This document shows, piece after piece, positions 52,384-61,129 of a stretch of 64,000 nt of DNA. The notes beneath the pieces were generated by a model that was not told the origin of the DNA, made no database searches, and saw only the letters and a program-made list of their open reading frames with translations. This stretch comes from SLRI01 sp964393275. Lineage in GTDB: Bacteria; Pseudomonadota; Alphaproteobacteria; Geminicoccales; Geminicoccaceae. A program made the translations under genes and the position numbers. Location of the stretch: positions 1-64,000 of the forward strand of contig CAYMTA010000012.1 of the NCBI GenBank assembly GCA_964393275.1. Direction: 5' to 3'. Position 1 is the first letter of the stretch. Each line of letters opens with the position of its first letter.

Positions 52384-54579
52384 ATGCCGGAATCGGCCGT
52401 CGACCGACGGCTAGCCGCGATCCTCGCTGCCGACGTCGTCGGCTACAGCCGGTTGATGGCGGCCGATGAAAGCGCCACGCATGCCCGGTTCAAGGCGATG
52501 CGGTCCGACCTCATCGAGCCGGCGGTGGGAACGCATGGCGGGCGCGTCGTCAAGCTGATGGGCGATGGCATGCTGATCGAGTTCCCGAGCGTCGTCGGCG
52601 CGGTCGACTGCGCCGTCTCCATCCAGCGCAACCTCCAGGCACGAGAGCAGGACCTGCCGGAAGACGAGCGTATCCACCTTCGCATCGGCATCAATCTCGG
52701 CGACATCATCCACGACGACGACGACATCTATGGTGACGGCGTCAACGTCGCAGCCCGCCTTGAAGCGTTGGCCGAGCCCGGCGACATCCTGATATCGGGA
52801 AGCGTCCACGAGCATCTGCGCGGCAAGACCGCCCTCGCCTTCGAGGGCATGGGGCAGCACAGGGTCAAGAACCTCCCGGAGTCGCTGACAGTCTATCGTG
52901 TTGGCGGGGTCAGCGGCGTCCGGCACAGGAGGGTCTTCCAACCTCGCCGTCGCCTCCTCGCCGGAGCGCTGGCCATGGCCCTGTCGGTTCTCGCGGGCGC
53001 AAGCGGGCTCTGGTGGCTCACGACCCGTCCGGATCACGCGATCCCGGCCGACCGGCCGTCCATTGCCATCCTGCCCTTCGACAGTCTCGACCCCGACGAA
53101 GCCTATTTTGCCGAGGGCCTGGCAGGTGACCTGATCACGGACCTGGCCAAGGTCTCGGGCCTCTTCGTCGTCGACCGCAACGCCATCCCCTCCGGCGAGA
53201 AGGCGTCGCAGGATGTGCGCGACGTCGCGCGCCGCCTGGGCGTGCGCTACGTCGTCGAGGGCGACGTGCGCCGCGCTGCCGATCGGCTGCGCATCAACGT
53301 GCAGTTGATCGACACGGAGACCGGCAACCATCTCTGGGCAGAGCGTTTCGAGCGTGACGCAGCCGACATCTTCGCGGTCCAGGACGAGGTTCGCCGACGG
53401 ATCGTCGAGGCCCTTTCGATCCGCCTGTCACCTGCCGAGGCTCAGCGCCTGGAGCGGCTGCCGACGACGAACCTGGAGGCTTATGACTATTTCCTCCGCG
53501 CCGATCACGCCGCGCGCACGGGCTTCCGGCCAAGATTGCGCGAGGCGCTCCAGTTCTACACCAGGGCCGCGACGCTCGACCCCGCCTTCGCCGATGCCTT
53601 CGCTGCCGACGCGCGCGTTTCGGTGGAGATCATGCGCAACAACTACGACGACGTCCTGCCGGGTCCCGTGGCGCGCCAGCGCGCCTACGAGCGCGCCGGC
53701 CGGGCGCTGCAGATCGATCCCGAAGCCTCGCTGCCCTTCTCGGTGCTGGCCGTGCTGCAGGTGGTCGACGGCCGGCATGCCGAGGCGATCGCCTCCGCCG
53801 AGCGAGCGGTCGCTCTCGCGCCAAGTGACGCCGAAGCCTACGCGGCGCTGGGACTCGTACTCACCTTCAGCGGCCGCCATGCCGAGGCCGTGTCGGCGAT
53901 GGAGCAGGCCATGAAGTTGAACCCGCGGCTGCCGACCAGCGACCGCGTGGTGGCCGGCATGGCCCACCTGTTGCACGACCAGCCGGCCCGCGCGGCCGAG
54001 ATCCTGGAGCTGGCCAGGGCCGAGGCGCCGAACGTCGACGATGTGCATGCCATGCTGGCTGCGGCCTATGCCGAGGTCGGTCGGATGGACGATGCCCGTC
54101 GGGCAGCCGCCGAGGCGCAGCGCCTCGGCGTCAACGTCTGCACCGAGCTCTACCGTGTCATTCTGGGCCCTTTCCGAGAGGAAGTGGATGTGGCGCGCAT
54201 CCTGGATGCGATGGCTGCCGCCGGCATGTCGGAGTGGCCCCGGGGCTTCGACGCCAAGTCCCTGGAGCATCTCAAGGCGCCGGACATTCGCCAGATCGTC
54301 TTCGGGAAGGTCTGGCAAGGCCGCCTCGAGAGCGGCGGAGCGGCAATCGCCCAATTCGACGCGGACGGTCGAATGGCTTTCCGGACCGCAGCCATCATCG
54401 CCACGGGCCGGGCCTTCATCGAGGGTGACCTGCTCTGCGAGCAGATCGACGCCACCATGCTGGGTCGGCCGGTATGCGGCCCGATCGTTCGCCGACCGGC
54501 CGAATCATCAGAGGCGGACGGCCTGGACTACACCTATGTCAACGCCTCGAAGGTCGTTCACTTCGCGGTAGCAGAGTGA
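52384..54579 (+). CDS. Class III nucleotide cyclase with membrane segment, FlgO/TolB-like domain and TPRs
   Basis: 731 residues. The N-terminal cyclase domain (about 1-170) has LAADVVGYSRLMAADE with the metal Asp, VVKLMGDGMLIEFPS with the second Asp, and YGDGVNVAARLEALA. A membrane segment at about residues 195-218 is followed by a FlgO/TolB-like domain (SIAILPFDSL, FAEGLAGDLITDLAK, YVVEGDVRRAADRLRINVQLID in part) and then several TPR-type repeats. This is a common alphaproteobacterial and rhizobial cyclase architecture. The target ligand is unknown. The C-terminal part is homologous in layout to the protein at 4879. Confidence 0.9.
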   Translation: MPESAVDRRLAAILAADVVGYSRLMAADESATHARFKAMRSDLIEPAVGTHGGRVVKLMGDGMLIEFPSVVGAVDCAVSIQRNLQAREQDLPEDERIHLRIGINLGDIIHDDDDIYGDGVNVAARLEALAEPGDILISGSVHEHLRGKTALAFEGMGQHRVKNLPESLTVYRVGGVSGVRHRRVFQPRRRLLAGALAMALSVLAGASGLWWLTTRPDHAIPADRPSIAILPFDSLDPDEAYFAEGLAGDLITDLAKVSGLFVVDRNAIPSGEKASQDVRDVARRLGVRYVVEGDVRRAADRLRINVQLIDTETGNHLWAERFERDAADIFAVQDEVRRRIVEALSIRLSPAEAQRLERLPTTNLEAYDYFLRADHAARTGFRPRLREALQFYTRAATLDPAFADAFAADARVSVEIMRNNYDDVLPGPVARQRAYERAGRALQIDPEASLPFSVLAVLQVVDGRHAEAIASAERAVALAPSDAEAYAALGLVLTFSGRHAEAVSAMEQAMKLNPRLPTSDRVVAGMAHLLHDQPARAAEILELARAEAPNVDDVHAMLAAAYAEVGRMDDARRAAAEAQRLGVNVCTELYRVILGPFREEVDVARILDAMAAAGMSEWPRGFDAKSLEHLKAPDIRQIVFGKVWQGRLESGGAAIAQFDADGRMAFRTAAIIATGRAFIEGDLLCEQIDATMLGRPVCGPIVRRPAESSEADGLDYTYVNASKVVHFAVAE

Positions 54580-54585
54580 CCCCAC

Positions 54586-55089
54586 TCAGTTGAAGCCCCC
54601 CTTCTCGAGGCGCGCCTCGAGGTCAGGCCATTTCTCGGCGGCGGCGTCGAGGAGCTCATCTCGGGCTGGTCCGTCGAGCGCCTCGACGTAGGTCGGGTCA
54701 TAGACGAAGTAGAGCTTGCCATCGATGATGCGCCACGCCCGCTCGGGATCGATGTTCTCGGCGGCATGGCTATCGAGACCGACGCCGAGCGTGCAGTACC
54801 CGCCATATTGCGGCGCATAGCGCGCCGGGTCGGCGGCGAAGAGGTCGCGATGGTCAGCATTGGCGAAATGCCAAGGCGTGCCGAGCCATTCGTAGGAGAA
54901 AGCCGGTGAGCCCTTGATCGCCCGACCTTCCGTGAAATAGGCAACCGTGTCGTAGCCCATGATCGCGACGCCACCGAAGAGCCCCGTGTTCACCACTTCA
55001 CCTGCGACTGCCTGGGCGCCGAGCGCAACCGTCGACAGCCAGGCTCCGCAGGCAAGCGAGACCACCTTCCGCGCTGACATCGGCATCAT
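54586..55089 (-). CDS. Secreted YHS-domain protein
   Basis: 167 residues with an export signal (VVSLACGAWLSTVALGAQAVAG). The YHS-like domain runs from VAIMGYDTVAYFTEGRAIKGSP to FANADHRDLFAADPARYAPQYGGYCT; the final GGYC is the family ending. Such proteins are thought to bind metal or a small ligand. The ATG overlaps the upstream ankyrin gene stop (ATGA), so both are made together. It converges with the cyclase-TPR gene, six bases away. Confidence 0.85.
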   Translation of the reverse strand: MMPMSARKVVSLACGAWLSTVALGAQAVAGEVVNTGLFGGVAIMGYDTVAYFTEGRAIKGSPAFSYEWLGTPWHFANADHRDLFAADPARYAPQYGGYCTLGVGLDSHAAENIDPERAWRIIDGKLYFVYDPTYVEALDGPARDELLDAAAEKWPDLEARLEKGGFN

Positions 55090-55733
55090 CCGTGCTCCCG
55101 CTGGGTGCCGGCCTCGACGCACCGGCGATAGTACTCCTCGCTGCCCAAGACCTCGGCCGGCTGGCAGGTAGCGCCATGGCCCTTGAGAAGGCGCACGATG
55201 TCGGTCCGCTGCTTGGCCCAGGCCTGTGACAAGGGCGTAAAGCCGTCGCGGTCGGGCTGGCCGATATCGGCGCCACGCTCGATGAGCAACTCGGCCACGG
55301 CAACGTGGCCCTGCTCGGCCGCGAGCATCAGGGGAGTGGCGCCCGACACGTTCTCGCGATCCCCCAGCACGGCGCCGTTATCGAGCACGAGGGCCGCCAC
55401 CTCGACGCTGCCACCATAGGCAGCGGCGTGAAGGGGCGTGAGCCCGCCCTTGTTGCGCGCCATGACGTCGGCTCCGGCCTCGAGCAAGGCAGCTGCGATC
55501 TCGGGTTGATCGTTGAGCGCCGCCGCCATCAGGGGCGTTTCCTGATTGGCGCCGCGCTCGTCCACGCCACCTGACGTCGACAGCAGGTCTTCGACGATGA
55601 GCAGGTCGCCTTGCGCGGCCGCGTCGAAAAGTGGGCCAGCACGCGCATCCGCCATCCCTGCGGCCACAATGGCAACAACCATGGCCACACTTAAGCGCGG
55701 CACCTGAACTCGCTCCTGCCCTGCATCGCCCAA
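55086..55733 (-). CDS. Secreted ankyrin-repeat protein
   Basis: 215 residues with an N-terminal signal peptide (VAMVVAIVAAGMADARA). Ankyrin repeats follow: GPLFDAAAQGDLLIVEDLL, ETPLMAAALNDQPEIAAALLEAGADV, LTPLHAAAYGGSVEVAALVLDNGA, ATPLMLAAEQGHVAVAELLIERGADI and FTPLSQAWAKQRTDIVRLL, given in parts. The C-terminal tail has two Cys. It would act in the periplasm, binding a protein partner; the coupled YHS protein is a candidate. Its 5' side faces the repeat-array region. Confidence 0.87.
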   Translation of the reverse strand: MGDAGQERVQVPRLSVAMVVAIVAAGMADARAGPLFDAAAQGDLLIVEDLLSTSGGVDERGANQETPLMAAALNDQPEIAAALLEAGADVMARNKGGLTPLHAAAYGGSVEVAALVLDNGAVLGDRENVSGATPLMLAAEQGHVAVAELLIERGADIGQPDRDGFTPLSQAWAKQRTDIVRLLKGHGATCQPAEVLGSEEYYRRCVEAGTQREHG

Positions 55734-55971
55734 TTATTACAACCATCGATCATTTCGGTAAAGGATATCGGCCATCGACGCTCGAAGGCGGCCGAATGAG
55801 CGCGCCGGCCCTGTCGAAAGCCGGGGGAGATCAACGGTGCTCCTGACGGGGACCCATTCTCGCGCGCGATGGGAAGGCGCAGGGACGGCATCACGAGCGC
55901 TTATGGCGGCGGCATCCGCCCGGCCCCGAGGTGCCGCCCCGGGTGCCCATGGGGCAGTTCAGGGCTCGGGT

Positions 55972-56117
55972 TGTTGCATCGGATGCAACATTCCGGCTCG
56001 GGTTGGTGCATCGGCCGCAACATGCACCGCACCAGCGTTGCATCGGGCGCACCATAAGGGAACGTTATGTTGCATCGGCTGCATCATTTGCCGGGGCATG
56101 ATGCATCCGATGCAACA
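55972..56117. repeat. Array A: five 19-bp palindromic elements at a 32-bp period
   Basis: The first copy (55972-55990) is a perfect 19-bp palindrome, TGTTGCATCGGATGCAACA. Related copies start at 56004, 56036, 56068 and 56099, so spacing is 32, 32, 32 and 31 bases. Mismatches to the first copy are about 3, 4, 2 and 2. The first two units also share the flank GGCTCGGGTT. A 32-bp period equals three helical turns, putting all copies on one DNA face. Confidence 0.9.
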
Positions 56118-56122
56118 CCTGT

Positions 56123-56220
56123 CGACGAACGAACCCGGGAAAACGACGAACCAACCCGGCAATCGGCCCCGAAAGCCCTGGAAAGCGACGAACGAACCCA
56201 ACCCGTCGCGAACGAACCCG
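56123..56220. repeat. Array B: 15-bp direct repeats at a 21-bp period
   Basis: CGACGAACGAACCCG-like elements start at 56123, 56144, 56186 and 56206. Spacing is 21, 42 and 20 bases; the position at about 56165 is occupied by a decayed copy. The period equals two helical turns, or seven codons. It begins six bases after array A ends. Confidence 0.85.
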
Positions 56221-56539
56221 ACGGCGCGCAAGTCTTTACAACGAAAGGCTTTTTGGCCATTTCCTCAGCCTTGCGGCTGCTTCGATCCCGAGCCTCGTCC
56301 AGATTGCCGAGCGAACCCGTGCCGGGCTTGCGTTTCAGGCCGATTCAGGATATATTTCCTGTTCGATGAACCGAGAGCGCATCATCGGCACCGCGCCTTC
56401 GGCTGAAAACCTCCAGGAGAGGCTCTTTGGGTTTTCCCCTGTTGCGCACATCCAGCTAGACTGCCATGGCAAGCGCGTTCGCGCCGGCCAATCGGACTGG
56501 TCGGGCCGCGCGTCGACGACACAGCTCGAGGAAACCGCC

Positions 56540-56737
56540 GTGGCATGCCGCCCCTTGCGTTCCATCCTTCTGCTCCTTGGCCTCATGACCTTCGCCTTGA
56601 CCGCCTGCGCGGACAAGGAGCCCGGCCCGGCCGCCCCGACCGCGGCGCCCGGCACGTTCCAGGATCCGGCCGACTCCGGCGCGATCGGGACGGAGAACCA
56701 GCCGATCGAGGGCGCCGACCAGGATCAGAAGCCCTAG
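56540..56737 (+). CDS. Small lipoprotein
   Basis: 65 residues from a GTG start (VACRPLRSILLLLG). The lipobox is ALTAC at about residues 17-21, so the mature protein would be about 45 residues, Pro/Asp/Gln-rich and acidic (KEPGPAAPTAAPG, then DQDQKP at the end). No domain is recognised. The longer in-frame ORF from 56366 lacks a signal at its start, which favours the GTG. Confidence 0.6.
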   Translation: MACRPLRSILLLLGLMTFALTACADKEPGPAAPTAAPGTFQDPADSGAIGTENQPIEGADQDQKP

Positions 56738-56920
56738 GCCCTCCTCGGACCCGGGACCGGGGTGGCGCTTTCTTGCCACAACGCGAGCGCGGGTGAATTC
56801 TCGCGCCTTCCTGTGAAACCGAAACCGTTCTAAAGAAGTTGGGCTTCTTGATTGACGGCGCGTCAGTCACGCGAGCAGCGATGGTCGCAACGCCCCAATG
56901 ATACATGACAAGGAAATGCC

Positions 56921-57085
56921 ATGACGATCCGCGTGCTTCTTTTGAACCTGATGGCCCTCGGTGTCCTGACGGTCTCGCTCGCCGCCTGCGGCGACACCTG
57001 GGAAGGGGTGAAGACGGATACCGGCGACAATCTCGAGGCGACCGGCGAGGCCATCGACAAGGCCGGCGAGGAAGTCAAGAAGTAG
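56921..57085 (+). CDS. ecnB: Entericidin-family small lipoprotein
   Basis: 54 residues: MTIRVLLLNLMALGVLTVS, then lipobox LAAC, then GDTWEGVKTDTGDNLEATG and a Lys/Glu end. The size, lipobox position and the WEGVKxDxGxxLExTG-like helix are typical of entericidin A/B, small outer-membrane-associated amphipathic lipoproteins linked to stationary-phase lysis or envelope stress. An AAGGAAA site precedes the ATG. Confidence 0.85.
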   Translation: MTIRVLLLNLMALGVLTVSLAACGDTWEGVKTDTGDNLEATGEAIDKAGEEVKK

Positions 57086-57391
57086 CAGGAGAGGATCGCC
57101 CGGTCGCGTCGCCTGGAGGGCGCGCGGCCGGCACCACACCGGCGCGGCCGGTCGAGGCGGTCGCCACGGCCGACGAGGTTGGCCGGCGCCTGCCCGCGGG
57201 CCTGGCCGTCGAGCCGGTGACGGGCGCCGGCCACGATGCCCGGCCCCTGCAGCACGCCACGCGATCCTGCCCGATCCTCGTGTTCTCCGAGGCCGGCATC
57301 AGCCAGGCGCCGCGGCAGGACACGGGCCGGACGGACGTCGAGCGGGGTGCGAACGTGCCGCCGCGCGGGCTGCGGGCCTTGGCGGGCTGAC
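57086..57391. other. 306-bp stretch with a possible coding remnant, no gene called
   Basis: A plus-strand frame stays open from upstream to 57390 and has plausible composition (PVEAVATADEVGRRLPAGLAVEPV in part, CPILVFSEAG), but it lacks its own start with a ribosome binding site and matches no known family. It could be a decayed gene between the entericidin and the cardiolipin synthase. Confidence 0.4.
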
Positions 57392-58819
<1,428 letters not shown>

Positions 58820-58898
58820 GCGCAAGGGCGGGCTTCGCCTTTGCCGACACCCGGACTAACTCTCCGCCGATGAGGCACGCCAGCGAGGACACGAGAGC

Positions 58899-59978
58899 TT
58901 GAGCACCGCCCGCAAGGCCTGGTCCTGGACGATCGCGTTCGTCGTCCTTCTCCTCCTGCTCTATCTGCTGAACGACGTCCTCCTGCCCTTCGTCGCCGGG
59001 CTCGCGGTGGCCTATCTGCTCGATCCCCTGGCCGACCGGCTGGAGGCCATGGGAGCGTCGCGGACCCTCGCCACGGCCCTGCTCACCATCGGCTTCGTGC
59101 TGCTCGTGCTGGGCTGCGTGCTGCTCCTGGTGCCGGTGATCGCGGACCAGGCGGCCGTGCTGGCCCGGACCCTGCCGCAGACCATCGATTCGTTCTGGAG
59201 CTGGGCCGAGCCGATGGTTCGGCGCTGGCGCGAGCGTTTCGGCGTCGGCAGCGACCAGGAGCTGCAGCAGGCGCTGACCACCTATGCCGGCGATGCGGCG
59301 GCCTGGGGCAAGGATCTCCTGGGCGGCCTCCTCACCGGTGGTGCCGCGCTCGTCAGCGTCGTCTCGCTGCTGATCATCACCCCCGTCGTCAGCTTCTATT
59401 TCGTCCGCGACTGGGACCGGATGGTCCAGACCATGGACGGCTGGCTGCCGCGCGACCACCGGGACACCATCCGCATGCTGGCCGGCGAGATCGACCGGAG
59501 CATCGCCGGCTTCCTGCGCGGCCAGGTCTCGGTCTGCGTCATCCTCGGCCTCTTCTACGGTCTCGGCCTCGCCGCCATCGGCCTGAGCGGCGGCCTCCTG
59601 GTGGGCCTCATGGCCGGCCTGCTCTCGTTCATTCCCTATGTCGGCTCGATCACCGGCTTCGTCGCCTCGATCGGGCTCGCCGCCTTCCAGTTCGGCCCGA
59701 CCAACTTCCTCATGCTCGGCCTGACCGCCGGCATCTTTCTCGTCGGACAGGCGGTCGAAGGCAATTTCCTCACCCCCAAGCTGGTCGGCGACCGGGTCGG
59801 GCTGCATCCGGTCTGGGTGATCTTCGCGCTGCTCGCCGGCGGCACGCTCTTCGGCTTTCTCGGCGTCATGCTGGCCGTCCCGGTCGCCGCCGCCATCGGT
59901 GTGCTGGTGCGGTTCGGGCTGAGGCAGTATCTGGCGAGCCCGCTCTACAAGGGCCACCGGCCGAGCCCGCCGGTCTAG
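58899..59978 (+). CDS. AI-2E family (PerM-type) membrane transporter
   Basis: 359 residues from a TTG start. There are about seven to eight membrane segments. Family landmarks are LPFVAGLAVAYLLDPLADRLE near residue 27, TPVVSFYFVRDWDRMVQTMDGWLPR in part, IGLSGGLLVGLMAGLLSFIPYVGSITG in part, and VEGNFLTPKLVGDRVGLHPVWVIFALLAGG in part, the most conserved stretch. Members include the E. coli quorum-signal exporter and sodium/proton antiporters, so the transported molecule is uncertain. Convergent with the next gene by four bases. Confidence 0.92.
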   Translation: MSTARKAWSWTIAFVVLLLLLYLLNDVLLPFVAGLAVAYLLDPLADRLEAMGASRTLATALLTIGFVLLVLGCVLLLVPVIADQAAVLARTLPQTIDSFWSWAEPMVRRWRERFGVGSDQELQQALTTYAGDAAAWGKDLLGGLLTGGAALVSVVSLLIITPVVSFYFVRDWDRMVQTMDGWLPRDHRDTIRMLAGEIDRSIAGFLRGQVSVCVILGLFYGLGLAAIGLSGGLLVGLMAGLLSFIPYVGSITGFVASIGLAAFQFGPTNFLMLGLTAGIFLVGQAVEGNFLTPKLVGDRVGLHPVWVIFALLAGGTLFGFLGVMLAVPVAAAIGVLVRFGLRQYLASPLYKGHRPSPPV

Positions 59979-60901
59979 CCGTCGGCCTTGCGCCGCGCGC
60001 GCATGAGCTCGACCAGCGCCCTGTCGCGAGCCGCCTCGAGCTCGGCCACGCTCCGTCCCCCGGCCTCCTCGGCGACACCCAAGACGAGAAGCTCGCGGGT
60101 CGCGGCGTCCAGGCTGGGCTCGCCCAGGGTCGCCCAGCGCCGCTCCTGGCTCGGGCCCAGATGCTCGAGATAGTCGGCGATGCCGCCGGCCCCGCCGCCC
60201 AGGTGATAGGAGAGGTGCGCTCCCTGGACGGCCCAGCGCAGGCCCGGTCCCTCGACCAGGGCCGCGTCGATGTCGGCGACGCTGGCGACACCTTCGCCCA
60301 CGAGGTGCACCGCCTCGCGCCACAGGGCTGCCGCCAGCCGCCCGGCGATATGGCCCGGCATCTCTCGCCGCAGCCGGACCGGCCGCTTGCCGAGGGCGGT
60401 GTAGAAGGCCACGGCATGGTCGGCCAGGGCCGGGTCCGGGGTGAACAGCTCGACCAGCGGGATCAGGTGGACCGGGTTGAAGGGGTGGGCCACCAGCAGG
60501 CGTTCGGGCCGCGCCATCTCCTGCGCGAGGTCGGACCAGAGCAGGGCCGACGTGCTGCTGGCGATCACCGTGGCCGGATCGGCCGCGGCCTCGATCGCGG
60601 CGAGGAGCGCCCGCTTGGCGGCGAGATTCTCGGGCGCGTTCTCCTGGACCAGGCGGACATGGGCCACCGCGTCATCGAGCGACTTCGCCAGCACCAGCCG
60701 GCCGCGGCGCACGGGCTGCAGCTTCCCGAGCGCCGCTCGCAGCGGGCGCACGCGATCCCGCAAGCTGGCGAGCCGTGCTGGATCCGGGTCCCATGCCCGA
60801 GCCTCGAGCCCGGCGGCGGTGAAGACCGCGGCCCATCCGGCACCGATCAGCCCGCAGCCGACGATGGCGACCGGCTCGCGGTCGATCGGCGGGCGGGTCA
60901 T
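59975..60901 (-). CDS. 3-hydroxyacyl-CoA dehydrogenase-type oxidoreductase (carnitine dehydrogenase / lambda-crystallin branch)
   Basis: 308 residues. An NAD-binding Rossmann motif VAIVGCGLIGAGWAAVF lies at residues 11-27. QENAPENLAAKRAL, ASSTSAL and LLVAHPFNPVHLIPLVEL contain the usual catalytic region, with the His in AHPFNP. The single C-terminal domain and the PVHLIPLVEL stretch resemble L-carnitine or gulonate dehydrogenases more than fatty-acid-oxidation enzymes. Substrate not decided. No carnitine genes are adjacent. Confidence 0.82.
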   Translation of the reverse strand: MTRPPIDREPVAIVGCGLIGAGWAAVFTAAGLEARAWDPDPARLASLRDRVRPLRAALGKLQPVRRGRLVLAKSLDDAVAHVRLVQENAPENLAAKRALLAAIEAAADPATVIASSTSALLWSDLAQEMARPERLLVAHPFNPVHLIPLVELFTPDPALADHAVAFYTALGKRPVRLRREMPGHIAGRLAAALWREAVHLVGEGVASVADIDAALVEGPGLRWAVQGAHLSYHLGGGAGGIADYLEHLGPSQERRWATLGEPSLDAATRELLVLGVAEEAGGRSVAELEAARDRALVELMRARRKADG

Positions 60902-61129
60902 GCCGGCAGGATCAGAGTCGAGGCGGCCCGATTCCCGACCGTGGCACGTGGCAAGAACCCCCTGCTGTCGCCTTTCACGACGATCATCGCCCCCCTCCTC
61001 CCTTTGACGCGCCGGCTCGGCCGGCCGCAATGGCCGCGTCCACCCGCACGCTCATCCGTAGATGCCATCAATGGAGGTTGACTGCATCCGGTTCCAAGGG
61101 ACGAGAGCGAGCAGACGCTCGCCGGCGGC

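Larger units (their letters stand above)
55734..56539. other. 806-bp non-coding region with two phased repeat arrays
   Basis: No gene is supported here. The region holds a 32-bp-period array of five palindromic elements (55972-56117) and, right after it, a 21-bp-period array of a 15-bp direct repeat (56123-56220). The stretch 56221-56365 is less GC-rich, and CAGGATATATTTCCTG at about 56346-56361 is a partial palindrome. The open frames across it look non-coding: they are Cys-, Met- or Pro-rich and match no family. Confidence 0.6.

Noticed and set aside
55972..56117. Possible CRISPR array
   Set aside because: The repeats are only 19 bp, diverge from one another, have 12-13-bp spacers, and no cas genes are nearby. 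This is not a CRISPR organisation.
55837..56406. 189-codon plus-strand frame across the repeat arrays
   Set aside because: The Cys/Met/His-rich translation follows from the repeats. It has no family match, and its 32-bp-period part does not keep a codon period.
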